A stretch of DNA of 64,000 nt from Mesorhizobium sp. (GTDB lineage Bacteria; Pseudomonadota; Alphaproteobacteria; Rhizobiales; Rhizobiaceae), in the NCBI GenBank assembly GCA_004963905.1, contig SUGL01000009.1, positions 1 to 64,000 on the forward strand, written 5' to 3'. The notes beneath the pieces are model-generated. The model was not told the origin of the DNA, did no database searches, and was given only the letters and a program-made list of their open reading frames with translations. Every line of letters starts with the position of its first letter. The stretch's first letter is position 1. Positions 43,451 through 52,227 of this stretch are shown here, piece after piece. The translations under genes were made by a program, and so were the position numbers.

Positions 43451-44181
43451 GCGCGATCCTGGAAATTGTTCACGTGACGCGACGCTTCGCGGGGCTGGTC
43501 GCCGTCAACGATGTCAGTTTCGCGCTCAACGAGGGCGAGATCCTGGGAGTCATCGGTCCGAACGGCGCCGGCAAGACCACGCTGGTCGGCCTCATCAGCG
43601 GAACGCTGCCGCCGAGTTCGGGCGACATCATCTTCAAGGGACGCTCCGTTACGTCGCTGCCGGCCTTCCGACGCGCGCGACTCGGCATCGGCCGCACCTT
43701 CCAAATCATGCGTCCCTTTCCCGGCCTGTCGGTGCTCGACAACGTCGCTGTCGGCGCCCTATTCGGCTACGGAAGGGGCACTCCCGATCTCGAGGAAGCG
43801 CGCCAAAAGGCGCGCCGCAACCTCGAATTCGTGGGTCTGAGCCGGTTCGCCGATCATTTGGCCGACGAGTTGGGCGGACCTGGTCGCAAGCGTCTCGAAC
43901 TCGCCAAGGCGCTCGCCATGGAGCCGAAGCTCCTGCTTTGCGACGAGGTGATGGCCGGCCTCAACCACGTCGAGATCGACGAAGTAATCGGCGTTATCCG
44001 CAAGGTGCGCGATTCGGGCATCACCATCCTCGTCATCGAGCACGTCATCAAGGCGATCAAGAGCCTTTCCGATAGGCTGCTTGTGATCCATCACGGCGAG
44101 AAGATCGCCGACGGCGTACCCGACGCAGTTTTGTCGGACAAGACAGTGGTCGAGGCCTACCTCGGCAAGAGGCGGGCATGA
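43447..44181 (+). CDS. livG: HAAT-family ABC ATPase, LivG type
   Basis: A 244-aa ATPase. Walker A GPNGAGKTT, Walker B LLLCDEVMAGLN, switch His in VIEHVIKAIKSL. The signature region reads LGGPGRKRLELAKAL instead of LSGGQ; this variant is seen in a subset of LivG proteins. ATGA overlap with livM. Confidence 0.88.
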   Translation: MSAILEIVHVTRRFAGLVAVNDVSFALNEGEILGVIGPNGAGKTTLVGLISGTLPPSSGDIIFKGRSVTSLPAFRRARLGIGRTFQIMRPFPGLSVLDNVAVGALFGYGRGTPDLEEARQKARRNLEFVGLSRFADHLADELGGPGRKRLELAKALAMEPKLLLCDEVMAGLNHVEIDEVIGVIRKVRDSGITILVIEHVIKAIKSLSDRLLVIHHGEKIADGVPDAVLSDKTVVEAYLGKRRA

Positions 44182-44912
44182 GCGCGGCAGGGAAAGGCAC
44201 CGATGGCGCGCTGCTCAGGGTCTCCGGCCTCGGTGCCGGCTATGGCGGTATGCCGGTGCTGGACAGTGTTTCGCTCGAGGTGCGCCCGGCCGAGATCGTC
44301 GCGGTGGTCGGTTCCAACGGCGCCGGCAAGACGACCCTGCTGCGCGCGCTATCGCGCGTCATTGCCGCGACGGGTCAGATCGAGTTCAAGGGCCAGGACC
44401 TTGTGCCTATGACGGCGGACCAGGTGTTCTGCGAGGGTCTCGTCCAGGTGCCGGAAGGCCGGCAACTTTTCGACCGGATGACCGTAGAGGATAATCTCCT
44501 GATGGCCGCCGATCGCCGTTCCGACAAGGCTGTCGCCCTTGAGGATCTAAGACGCATGTATGCGCTGTTTCCTCGCCTTGGCGAACGGCGACGGCAGCTT
44601 GCCGGCTCGATGTCGGGCGGAGAGCAGCAGATGTGCGCCATGGCGCGAGCCCTTATGGCGCGGCCAATTCTGCTCGCGATCGACGAGATGAGCCTTGGTC
44701 TTGCTCCTGTGGTGATCGAGCAGTTGATGGAAGTGCTGGCGAGAATCCGCGACGAGGGAGTAACCGTGCTTCTGGTCGAGCAGGATGTGCATCTCGCACT
44801 TTCAGTTGCCGATCGCGGTTATGTGATGGAAACCGGCCGCATCGTGCACGAAGGCGCGGCCAGCGACCTGATTGACGATCCGGCAGTGCGAAAGGCCTAT
44901 CTGGGGCTCTGA
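44178..44912 (+). CDS. livF: HAAT-family ABC ATPase, LivF type
   Basis: A 244-aa ATPase. Walker A GSNGAGKTT, VQVPEGRQLFDRMTVEDNLL, signature SMSGGEQQMCAMARALM, Walker B LLAIDEMSLGLAP, switch VLLVEQDVHLAL. ATGA overlap with livG. Completes a five-gene importer. No terminator with a T tract seen; a GC hairpin lies at 45051. Confidence 0.88.
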   Translation: MSAAGKGTDGALLRVSGLGAGYGGMPVLDSVSLEVRPAEIVAVVGSNGAGKTTLLRALSRVIAATGQIEFKGQDLVPMTADQVFCEGLVQVPEGRQLFDRMTVEDNLLMAADRRSDKAVALEDLRRMYALFPRLGERRRQLAGSMSGGEQQMCAMARALMARPILLAIDEMSLGLAPVVIEQLMEVLARIRDEGVTVLLVEQDVHLALSVADRGYVMETGRIVHEGAASDLIDDPAVRKAYLGL

Positions 44913-45050
44913 CTGGGTATAGAGTCCGGTCGCTCTGCATCATGCGCAGCGCCCATTCATGGGCTGCATAGGCTTTGGTCAGCGTCCTCGAGTGAGGTTT
45001 CATCAACACGCATCACCCATCGCGTGAAACTAGGCTGTGTTAATGTCGGG

Positions 45051-45079
45051 CGGGCGTGACCGCCGCCGCGCCACGCCCG
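45051..45079. terminator. GC-rich hairpin between convergent livF and Tim44-like genes
   Basis: CGGGCGTG and CACGCCCG separated by 13 nt. Could end transcription from either side; no U-run, so weak. Confidence 0.35.
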
Positions 45080-45147
45080 GCATTCGAGGTTGACCGCCCC
45101 AAATTCGAATAGCCTGTCAGGCAAGTTCATCGAAGTTGCATATACGG

Positions 45148-45765
45148 TTAGTGGCCTTCGGTGGCGATTAACATCCAGTTGCGGTTCGTCGACGGGGTTC
45201 CACTGGCGAACGTCCAGGTATCGATCACAGCGACGACCTGCCGGGGGTCGCCGGCGACGATCGCGTCGTTGGCCGAGCGTGTGACGCTGACCACGTCGGA
45301 AACGTACCGAACAACAATCTTGGCGATGCCGTACTCCTCGAAAGCGTCGACGACTTTGGCTTCGCGCGTACCGATGAAGGTGAGCTGCAGTACCTCCTGC
45401 CGATCCTGGCGTCCTGCGATCTCTCGCCCGAACGCGTCAAATACCTCAGGCCCGACAAGGTGTCTCAAAGCCTGGATGTCGCTGTCCGCATAGGCGCGCA
45501 GGATGGCCTCATAGGCCCTCCTGGCGCCGTGCAGGAATGCGGGGAGGTCGAACTTAGGGTCGACCTCCCGAAGCGCATCCAGGGGCGTGTCCACCGAGGA
45601 CGTGTGTTCGACGCTTCCGTCCCGCCGCGCCGGCTTCGCCGCTCGCTTGGCCCTCTCGTCGTTCCAGCGCGACAGGAGCTGGCTCCAGCTGCTGATCATC
45701 GCCCAATAGAAGGCGATGATCACGACGAGCAGGATTTGGCTGTTCGGATCTGTAGTCTCGTTCAT
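45148..45765 (-). CDS. Tim44-like domain protein
   Basis: A 205-aa protein. N-terminal helix ILLVVIIAFYWAMISSW, a linker, then the Tim44 domain: DPKFDLPAFLHGARRAYEAI, LRHLVGPEVFDAFGREIAGR, IGTREAKVVDAFEEYGIAKI, DTWTFASGTPSTNRNWMLIA. Members are inner-membrane proteins of unknown bacterial role, sometimes near export or respiratory genes. The start lies 41 nt after the stop of the oxidase subunit gene, so co-transcription is likely. Confidence 0.8.
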   Translation of the reverse strand: MNETTDPNSQILLVVIIAFYWAMISSWSQLLSRWNDERAKRAAKPARRDGSVEHTSSVDTPLDALREVDPKFDLPAFLHGARRAYEAILRAYADSDIQALRHLVGPEVFDAFGREIAGRQDRQEVLQLTFIGTREAKVVDAFEEYGIAKIVVRYVSDVVSVTRSANDAIVAGDPRQVVAVIDTWTFASGTPSTNRNWMLIATEGH

Positions 45766-45806
45766 GGCATCCACCCGACGGCTTTCGTCGAAGCATGCAG
45801 TCCCGC

Positions 45807-47402
45807 TCAGCGGATGCGGGGCAGCTTTTCCCATTGATGGAAGGGAGGAGGCGAGGGCAGCTGCCACTCGAGCGTGGTTGCTCCTTCGCCCCACGGGTTG
45901 GCGCTGGCCGGGCGCTTGCGACTGAAAGCTTCCGCGACCGCGACGAAGAAGATGATCAGCCCGGCGGTCGAGATGTAGGATCCTATCGACGCGATAAAAT
46001 TCCAGCCCGCGAAGGCGTCGGGATAGTCGGCGTAGCGGCGCGGCATGCCGGCCATACCGAGGAAATGCTGCGGGAAGAAGACGAGATTGACGCCGATGAA
46101 CATCGTCCAGAAATGCAGTTTTCCCAAGACTTCGCTGTACATGTAGCCGGTCATCTTCGGGAACCAGTAATAGAAGCCCGCGAATATGGCGAATACGGCG
46201 CCGAGCGACAGCACGTAATGGAAGTGGGCGATCACGAAATAGGTGTCGTGCAGCGAGCGGTCGATACCGGGGCTGGCGACCATGATCCCAGTGACGCCGC
46301 CGATGGTGAAGAGCAGGACGAAGCCGGTCGCCCACAGCATCGGCGTCTTGAACTCGATCGACCCGCCCCACATGGTGGCCAGCCACGAAAACACCTTCAC
46401 GCCCGTGGGGACGGCGATGACCATCGAGGCGAAGGCGAAGTAGCGCTGGCTGTCGAGGGAGATGCCGGTCGTATACATATGATGCGCCCATACGAGGAAG
46501 CCGATTACGCCGATCGCCACCATCGCATAGGCCATGCCGAGATAGCCGAAGATCGGCTTCTTGGCGAAGGTCGAGATGACGTGGCTGATGATGCCGAAGC
46601 CGGGCAGGATCATGATGTAGACCTCCGGGTGACCGAAGAACCAGAACAGATGCTGGTAGAGGATCGGGTCGCCGCCGCCGTCGGGAACGAAGAATGTCGT
46701 GCCGAAGTTGCGGTCCGTGAGCAGCATCGTGATCGCGCCGGCCAGCACCGGCAGCGACATCAGCAGCATGAAGGCGGTCACCAGCATAGCCCAGGCAAAG
46801 AGGGGCATCTTGTGCATTGTCATGCCCGGCGCGCGCATGTTGAGGATCGTGGTGATGAAGTTGATCGCGCCGAGGATCGATGATGCTCCCGCAAGGTGGA
46901 TCGAAAGAATGACGAGGTCGACCGCGGGGCCCGGTTGACCGGAGGTCGAAAGCGGCGGGTAGAGCGTCCAGCCGCCGCCATGGCCAAGCGTGCCTGGCGC
47001 TCCCGGCACGAACATCGAGGTGATGAAGAGGATGAACGACGCGACTAGCAGCCAGAACGAGATGTTGTTCATGCGTGGAAACGCCATGTCGGGCGCGCCG
47101 ATCATGATCGGAACCATCCAGTTGCCGAAGCCGCCGATCAATGCCGGCATCAGGACGAAAAAGATCATGACAAGGCCGTGAGAGCTGACGACGACGTTGT
47201 AGGCCATCGGATCGCTGAATATCTGTAGCCCGGGCTCCTGGAGCTCCATCCGGATCAGCACCGAAAGCGCGGTGCCGAGTATCCCCGCCATGATCGAGAA
47301 CAGCAGATAGAGCGTCCCAATATCTTTGTGGTTGGTCGAGTACACCCACCGAACGAGAAACCGGGGCTTATGGTCATCGAACGTTGTTGCTCGGTTCGAC
47401 AT
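45807..47402 (-). CDS. ctaD: Cytochrome c oxidase subunit I (aa3 type), orphan copy
   Basis: A 531-aa orthodox A-type subunit [21 protein letters not shown] (D channel Asn and Asp), [33 protein letters not shown] (K-channel Lys), [16 protein letters not shown]. No subunit II or III gene is beside it, unlike the island copy at 14075, so partners must be elsewhere. It serves here as a built-in control showing which residues the island copy lacks. Confidence 0.92.
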   Translation of the reverse strand: MSNRATTFDDHKPRFLVRWVYSTNHKDIGTLYLLFSIMAGILGTALSVLIRMELQEPGLQIFSDPMAYNVVVSSHGLVMIFFVLMPALIGGFGNWMVPIMIGAPDMAFPRMNNISFWLLVASFILFITSMFVPGAPGTLGHGGGWTLYPPLSTSGQPGPAVDLVILSIHLAGASSILGAINFITTILNMRAPGMTMHKMPLFAWAMLVTAFMLLMSLPVLAGAITMLLTDRNFGTTFFVPDGGGDPILYQHLFWFFGHPEVYIMILPGFGIISHVISTFAKKPIFGYLGMAYAMVAIGVIGFLVWAHHMYTTGISLDSQRYFAFASMVIAVPTGVKVFSWLATMWGGSIEFKTPMLWATGFVLLFTIGGVTGIMVASPGIDRSLHDTYFVIAHFHYVLSLGAVFAIFAGFYYWFPKMTGYMYSEVLGKLHFWTMFIGVNLVFFPQHFLGMAGMPRRYADYPDAFAGWNFIASIGSYISTAGLIIFFVAVAEAFSRKRPASANPWGEGATTLEWQLPSPPPFHQWEKLPRIR

Positions 47403-47505
47403 GGTGCTCTCCTGCCTTTCATTCAGGCAAGCAGGATGGTTGCCGCGATGGACGGCGTTCAGTCGTCGTCACGATCGGGAACCAGGCGCTGTCTGCTTCG
47501 TGTTT

Positions 47506-48168
47506 TCAGTCGTCCGTGACGATTACGTCCATCGGAATGTCGTGGGGCTGCGGACGGATCGTTCGGAGCCGGCTTCCCGCGTAACCCACTCCGACCACCA
47601 GCGGCCGCCTGCGCATCGCGGCGAGCGTTCTGTCGAAGAAGCCGCCGCCATATCCCAGGCGGTAGTTCGCTCCGTCGAAGCCGACCACAGGTGCGATCAC
47701 GACATCCGGCTGGACCGATGGCCCGCGTGAGGGAACCAGGATGTTCCACACGCCGCGCTCGAGCGGGTCGCCCGGCCGCCAGACGCGGAATTCCAGCGGC
47801 CAGCCTTTCCTGATGACAACGGGAAGCGCGATCCTGCCGCCGCGTTCGATGATCTTGATCGCCCAATTGCGAAGGTCGGGCTCGCCGCGGAACGGCCAAT
47901 AGCCGCTGACGATGCGCCCGCTGACCTTGCCGATAGCAAGATCGAGGCGCGAAGCGATGCGGTCCGACCTGCCCTTCCTCTCATCGGCGTCGATGGCGAG
48001 GCGCTCCTCGATCAGCCTCTGCCGCTCCGCCTTGCGCCAGCGTGAGACGTCGCTCCAGGCCTCACCTGGTTCCGGCTGCGTGCCATCCTCGGGAGAAAAC
48101 TCATGCGCGAAGCAAGGCGGGGATGCGTATTCGTGGATTTCAGGGTCCAGGTGTCTCTTCTCGGCCAT
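47506..48168 (-). CDS. 5-formyltetrahydrofolate cyclo-ligase
   Basis: A 220-aa protein of the MTHFS family: VSGYWPFRGEPDLRNWAIKI, IALPVVIRKGWPLEFRVW, and YRLGYGGGFFDRTLAAMRRR, the phosphate-binding YGGGFFDR motif. It converts 5-formyl-THF to methenyl-THF with ATP. The first 40 residues (EIHEYASPPCFAHEFSPEDG) are an extension not needed for the core. LysR2 lies divergently and block D points at this gene, so LysR control of one-carbon flux is possible. Confidence 0.88.
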   Translation of the reverse strand: MAEKRHLDPEIHEYASPPCFAHEFSPEDGTQPEPGEAWSDVSRWRKAERQRLIEERLAIDADERKGRSDRIASRLDLAIGKVSGRIVSGYWPFRGEPDLRNWAIKIIERGGRIALPVVIRKGWPLEFRVWRPGDPLERGVWNILVPSRGPSVQPDVVIAPVVGFDGANYRLGYGGGFFDRTLAAMRRRPLVVGVGYAGSRLRTIRPQPHDIPMDVIVTDD

Positions 48169-48230
48169 CGCCAGCTCCGTATCCGTGCGCCCGACACGTT
48201 TGCTGGAACGTGCTCCGCGGGAAACAGGAA

Positions 48231-48272
48231 GGCAAACGGAATTAAATGCTGTATGAGTGCAAAATTATTGTA
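48231..48272 (-). promoter_or_regulatory. 42-bp LysR-regulon block, copy D
   Basis: On the minus strand: TTTTGC on the left, AATTCCGTTTGCC on the right, matching copy B at 26 of 42 ungapped positions. It ends 62 nt before the cyclo-ligase ATG and begins 15 nt before the LysR2 GTG, the same geometry as copy B. Confidence 0.55.
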
Positions 48273-48287
48273 TTCATGGAGGAGCCG

Positions 48288-49133
48288 GTGGACATCGATC
48301 GCGCGCGCACGTTCCTTGAAATCGTCAATTCGGGCAGTTTCCTGAAGGCTGCGGATCGCCTTCATGTGACGCAGACAACCGTGAGCGCGCGCATCCGCAC
48401 TCTGGAGGAGGAGCTCGGACGTCAGCTCTTCATTCGCAACCGCAATGGCGCGCAGCTGACGCCGGCAGGGCGCGAGTTCGAGCGGTACGCCCAATCATTC
48501 GTGCAGATCTGGGAACGGGCCAGGCACCAGCTCGCCATACCGTCGGGCCGCACGAGCGTCGTCGCGCTGGGCGGCGAACTCAGCCTATGGAACCCGCTTC
48601 TGCTGGACTGGCTGGTCTGGATGCGCAAGGTGAGGCCCGAAATCGCCATCCATGCACAGGTCGGCGTGCCAGACCAGCTCATCGAGCAGCTCAGGACCGG
48701 GGTCCTGGATATCGCGGTGCTTTACGCGCCCAAGATGTTGCCGGGTTTCCGGGTGGAGCTGCTTGTCGAGGAGCAGCTCGTCCTGGTCCGTACGACCGAC
48801 AGAGACGGAGAATCGGCCGGCTCCAAGCACTATGTGTATGTCGACTGGGGGCCGCTGTTTGCGGCCCAGCATGATGCCAGTTCCTCCGCCTTTGGCGAAC
48901 CAGGATTGATGGTCGGCCTCGGGCCACTCGGGCTGAGCTACATCCTGCGCGCCGGTGGCATGGGATATTTCCGCAGGGGTGCCGCGGCTCCTTATATGGA
49001 AACGGGACAGCTGGAGGTCGTGGAAGGTGCGCCGGAATTCACCTATCCGGCCTATGCAGTCTATCCGGAGGCAAGCGAGGCGCGAGCCGACGTGCAGGAG
49101 GCGCTGCGCGGTCTGAAGGAAGTTGTGAAATGA
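48288..49133 (+). CDS. LysR-family transcriptional regulator 2 (paralog of regulator 1)
   Basis: A 281-aa LysR: VDIDRARTFLEIVNSGSFLK, HVTQTTVSARIRTLEEELGR, RQLFIRNRNGAQLTPAGREF, effector domain with YVYVDWGPLFAAQHDAS and GLGPLGLSYILRAGGMGYFR. GTG at 48288 aligns with the ATG of regulator 1 and has GGAGG just upstream; the ATG at 48276 contains that ribosome site and is less likely. Both regulators probably read the same 42-bp block. Confidence 0.9.
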   Translation: MDIDRARTFLEIVNSGSFLKAADRLHVTQTTVSARIRTLEEELGRQLFIRNRNGAQLTPAGREFERYAQSFVQIWERARHQLAIPSGRTSVVALGGELSLWNPLLLDWLVWMRKVRPEIAIHAQVGVPDQLIEQLRTGVLDIAVLYAPKMLPGFRVELLVEEQLVLVRTTDRDGESAGSKHYVYVDWGPLFAAQHDASSSAFGEPGLMVGLGPLGLSYILRAGGMGYFRRGAAAPYMETGQLEVVEGAPEFTYPAYAVYPEASEARADVQEALRGLKEVVK

Positions 49134-49187
49134 CCCAGGCGCGAAGCCACGTGGCTGGGTAGATGGATCGCCACGGACTGACTGAAC

Positions 49188-49733
49188 ATGCCTTATCCAT
49201 TTTACACCATCGGTCACTCGACCAGGTCGATTGCGGAATTCGTTGCCCTGCTGCGCGTTGGAGAAGTCGCCCTGGTGGTCGATATAAGGACGGTCAGACG
49301 ATCAGGGGCGAACCCGCAATTCAACAGCGAGGTGCTTCCGGAAAGCCTTGCAGCCTTCGGCATCGGTTATGAATACATTGCTGAGCTTGGTGGTCTGCGC
49401 GGCAAGGCACACGACATTCCCCCGACGCTCAACGCATTCTGGATCAACCAGAGTTTTCACAACTACGCCGACTACGCGCTGTCGGCTGAGTTTCATGACG
49501 GCTTGAACCGGCTCGTTTCCCTCGGCAGGCAGCGGCGGTGTGCCGTCATGTGCTCGGAAACGCTCTGGTGGCGCTGTCACAGGAGAATCGTGGCTGACTA
49601 TCTCATCAGCCACGGCGAAACCGTTTTCCATCTGATGGGCCACGACAAGGTCGTGCCTGCGAAACTCACCAGCGGCGTGACGACGAGGGTCGATGGAATG
49701 CTTGTCTACCCGCCGTCACCGCTTTCGGGATAG
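49188..49733 (+). CDS. DUF488 family protein (longer form)
   Basis: A 181-aa protein starting MPYPFYTIGHSTRSIAEFVA; VVDIRTVRRSGANPQFNSEV, YIAELGGLRGKAHDI, AVMCSETLWWRCHRRIVADY with conserved Cys-x-Glu and Cys-His, and VFHLMGHDKVVPAKLT. The C-x-E/C-H pair suggests metal or nucleic-acid binding; function unknown. Convergent with the Rnk-like gene. Confidence 0.85.
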   Translation: MPYPFYTIGHSTRSIAEFVALLRVGEVALVVDIRTVRRSGANPQFNSEVLPESLAAFGIGYEYIAELGGLRGKAHDIPPTLNAFWINQSFHNYADYALSAEFHDGLNRLVSLGRQRRCAVMCSETLWWRCHRRIVADYLISHGETVFHLMGHDKVVPAKLTSGVTTRVDGMLVYPPSPLSG

Positions 49734-49741
49734 TCGGTTTC

Positions 49742-50305
49742 TCAGGCGGCCGACGGGCCTGGGTCGTCGAACCCGGTGTCGAAGGCCGCCGCGAGCTTGT
49801 TCTGAGCCTCATCGTGCGGTTCCTCGGAACGATGGACCACGCGCAGACCCGGTCCGCCCAATCGGTACGAGCCCGGCGCAGCACCTCCCGCCAGCTTCAG
49901 CCTCTGGCGCCTTGCGGCCTCTGGTTGATAAACCACTTCATGCACGGTAAGCGTTTCAAGGCTGCCGTCCGCTGTCGGGATGGACATGGACTGACCCTCG
50001 GCCAGGCCGAGCAGCGCCAGGCCACGCGCATTGGTAATAGGCAAAAGCATGCCAACCAGACCGCGCATGTGGTCGTGTGCGACGATGCGGGTTTCGGCAG
50101 GGCCGTCGTTCACCCGATAAGCCACGCGGCTGCTGAGCGTCACGACGTTTGCCGGGATGTCTTCTCGAAACATTACAACTGCGCTCGAAATCTTCCGTTG
50201 AAGAATACTCGAGAAGATCTCGTCGCGAATCGGATGGCGCTCCCGTATTACCTCAAGAATCGTGTAGTCCTTGGTGGTCAGTTGGCAGCTATCGATAGTA
50301 GGCAT
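49742..50305 (-). CDS. Rnk/GreA C-terminal domain protein
   Basis: A 187-aa protein: DYTILEVIRERHP at the N-terminus, then VVTLSSRVAYRVNDGPAETR, LPITNARGLALLGLAEGQSM, LTVHEVVYQPEAARR, the FKBP-like GreA/GreB C-terminal fold without the coiled-coil finger of GreA. A 40-residue tail is disordered. Rnk-like proteins bind RNA polymerase. Next to a true Rnk homolog on the same strand. Confidence 0.8.
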   Translation of the reverse strand: MPTIDSCQLTTKDYTILEVIRERHPIRDEIFSSILQRKISSAVVMFREDIPANVVTLSSRVAYRVNDGPAETRIVAHDHMRGLVGMLLPITNARGLALLGLAEGQSMSIPTADGSLETLTVHEVVYQPEAARRQRLKLAGGAAPGSYRLGGPGLRVVHRSEEPHDEAQNKLAAAFDTGFDDPGPSAA

Positions 50306-50467
50306 GACACGTCTCCAGCCGGGCCTGTGAAAGGGGATCCGGCAACAAGCAATTGATCGGGTGGTGGAAGCTACCCCTGCGCCGGACGAGGATAGGCCGG
50401 CCCAGGGGTCAGACTCCCGCGATCAGGCTACCTGCATGATTGAGGAGACGGACGGCGACACCCATGT

Positions 50468-50932
50468 CTAGAGGCTCTCAGCAACCGCAGGAGACACAGG
50501 TGCAAGCCGATCGGCTGTATCGCCCTCCGGGGCGGGCTGGCTCACGGCTAGCACCAACAGTTCGTGCCGACGCCCGTCTCGGGCGGTCCAGGTGATGGAC
50601 TGGCCAGCCGATAGGCCAATCAGAGCAGTGCCAATCGGCGTAAGGATTGAAACCTTGCTTGCAGAGATGTCAGCGTCGCCCGGATAAACCAGCGTGACCG
50701 TTTTCCGATCGCCGGTATCGGGCTTGAACGTCACGGTCGATCCCATGCGGACGGTGCCGGCGGAGACCCAGCCATCGGCGACGACGCGCGCACGCTCAAG
50801 TTCGGCAAGCAGTTCATCGGACGCTTCTGGGTTTCGTGCGGCCACGGTGCTCGCGAGCGCCGATAAACGCGCATGATCCGACCGCGAGATGCGGATGTTC
50901 GGCTTACGCTGGGTTTTCGTGTTGTGCTGCAT
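50468..50932 (-). CDS. rnk: Regulator of nucleoside diphosphate kinase (Rnk)
   Basis: About 154 aa: NIRISRSDHARLSALASTVA, ASDELLAELERARVVADGWV, VRMGSTVTFKPDTGDRK, VTLVYPGDADISASKVSILT, PIGTALIGLSAGQSITW. This is the normal Rnk layout: short N-terminal coiled coil and GreA-type C-domain. Binds RNA polymerase and affects Ndk levels in other bacteria. Starts at 50944 (MRIQ) or 50932 (MQHN) are both possible. Confidence 0.85.
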   Translation of the reverse strand: MQHNTKTQRKPNIRISRSDHARLSALASTVAARNPEASDELLAELERARVVADGWVSAGTVRMGSTVTFKPDTGDRKTVTLVYPGDADISASKVSILTPIGTALIGLSAGQSITWTARDGRRHELLVLAVSQPAPEGDTADRLAPVSPAVAESL

Positions 50933-51235
50933 TTGAATTCTCATAATTTTTAGTGGCGCAGCCGTCATCGAGTTGTCGAAACTGGCCAATTCGGGAAGAT
51001 TTTTTGCTCGAGCGGCGATGCCTGGGACGTGCAGCCCCGCGGATCATTCCATGTCGTTGGAAGTCATGCCCCTCGGCTCGGGGCACATGACGGCCGAGCC
51101 GGGGGCTACGATCCCGCGATGGGGCAAGCCCGAAAAAGAAAATCGCAAATAATTTTAGCGTCAGCGTTCATAACGCTATAATTGGGGAAGCAATCCCGGA
51201 AGTCAAGATGAGCCCTCAGCTACGCCAGTCTTGAG
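50933..51235. other. AT-rich intergenic region with a small perfect inverted repeat
   Basis: No gene seen. AGCGTT-CAT-AACGCT at 51163-51177 sits in the most A/T-rich part, likely a promoter or operator region for the minus-strand rnk gene. Confidence 0.4.
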
Positions 51236-51442
51236 CTATTCGGGACGAACACCGAGCAACGTATTTATCACCAGTTCCCTTCCGGCCCTGTTTATGCCGG
51301 TTCCGCGCGGTCTTTCTTCCGCCAGCCCGAGGGAGACGAGGCGTTCGGCCAGCGCCTTCGATAGAGCCGGATAGGGTCCGCGATTCATGCGCTTAAGCGC
51401 CGTCTGCTCCTCCTCGGTGAGATCACCCCACATAACCTTCAT
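51236..51442 (-). CDS. Small hypothetical protein (68 aa)
   Basis: MKVMWGDLTEEEQTALKRMN, then RGPYPALSKALAERLVSLGL and AEERPRGTGINRAGRELVIN. The helix-turn-helix-like pattern ending in a wing (RPRGTGINRAGRELV) recalls short winged-helix proteins in rhizobia. AAGGAG gives a strong start. Function unknown. Confidence 0.7.
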   Translation of the reverse strand: MKVMWGDLTEEEQTALKRMNRGPYPALSKALAERLVSLGLAEERPRGTGINRAGRELVINTLLGVRPE

Positions 51443-51542
51443 GATGGTCTCCTTGCTTGCACCTGGTCAGCCAATGCGGGATTCTGAAATTGTCCATCGA
51501 CGGGCTGCGACCGGGAATTCGTCGATCTTCGGAGACCTGAGC

Positions 51543-51841
51543 CTATGGAACGGCGTCTGTTCCGACGATGCCGCCCTCATTCTCCAGAACGCCGATCCGC
51601 CTGACCTCCGAACGGTTGAGTTTCAGGCGAACGCCGATGCCGCCGCCGTTCTCGGCAATGAAAACGGCGCCGGCCTTTTCGAGCGCGGTCTGCAGCGTGT
51701 CGCAGATGTCCCGGTCGGGAGGGTGATCCGACGCTCGAATTCTTCGATGACCAACGCATCCACACCTGAATTGCTGGCGAGCTTTTCGCGGGTCCATTCG
51801 ACCAGCGCGCGAGCGGCGCGGCATTGGGCACCAGTGATCAT
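51543..51841 (-). pseudogene. XRE-type helix-turn-helix regulator, frameshifted
   Basis: The N-terminal half in one frame reads MITGAQCRAARALVEWTREK then VDALVIEEFERRI, a known short XRE pattern. The C-terminal half in another frame reads PDRDICDTLQTALEKAGAVF, IAENGGGIGVRLKLNRSE. The two halves together form one family protein; the shift lies near 51718 in a CCCGACCGGG stretch. The length is not a multiple of three. Confidence 0.7.
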
Positions 51842-52227
51842 CGTAAGGTCCCCTTTCAGAGCTTGCGGGTGTAGCGTCGCCGTATGCTGAAAGCCACGAC
51901 GCTCCTGGGCACGACGGCTTCACCCGTCAAAATGGATACTGAATTCGATAAAGGGAAGGGCCGATGGCCACTCGCCGACATCGAAAACATAAAGCAAAAA
52001 AATTATGCTGAAGCGGCAATAAATTTCTTTTGTTTTGCATCAACGAAAGAGCGAAGGTTAGTCACCGTCTGGGATCGATGCTGATGATTGAAGGCGACGA
52101 GGTGCGACACATCTTGCGGAAGGCGCGGTGAGGCCCGCAGAGGATGGACAGGTCCATACGCGATAACCACACGGTCCTTCCGTGGCCAGGCATTCGGTTA
52201 CCCGGCAGAGCGCGGGCGCTCATCGCA
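51842..52227. other. Intergenic region with an A/T-rich core
   Basis: No convincing gene. Positions 51985-52050 are unusually A/T rich for the window, with TTTTGC and AATAAATTTC segments that loosely recall the 42-bp block but with one base different spacing. Probably the promoter of the CBS-globin operon. Confidence 0.35.

Noticed and set aside
43861-43920. Defective ABC signature in the LivG gene
   Set aside because: GRKRLELAKAL in place of LSGGQ is a known variant among LivG proteins; Walker motifs are intact.
45148-47349. 733-aa frame across the oxidase and Tim44 genes
   Set aside because: It is an out-of-frame reading of ctaD that happens to join the Tim44 frame; the real start is 45765.
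51985-52050. Fifth copy of the 42-bp LysR block
   Set aside because: TGC and TTTTG elements are present but spacing is off by one and CGTTTG is absent.
51884-52084. 66-aa plus-strand frame before the CBS gene
   Set aside because: Crosses the A/T-rich promoter-like stretch, has no ribosome site and an unnatural composition.
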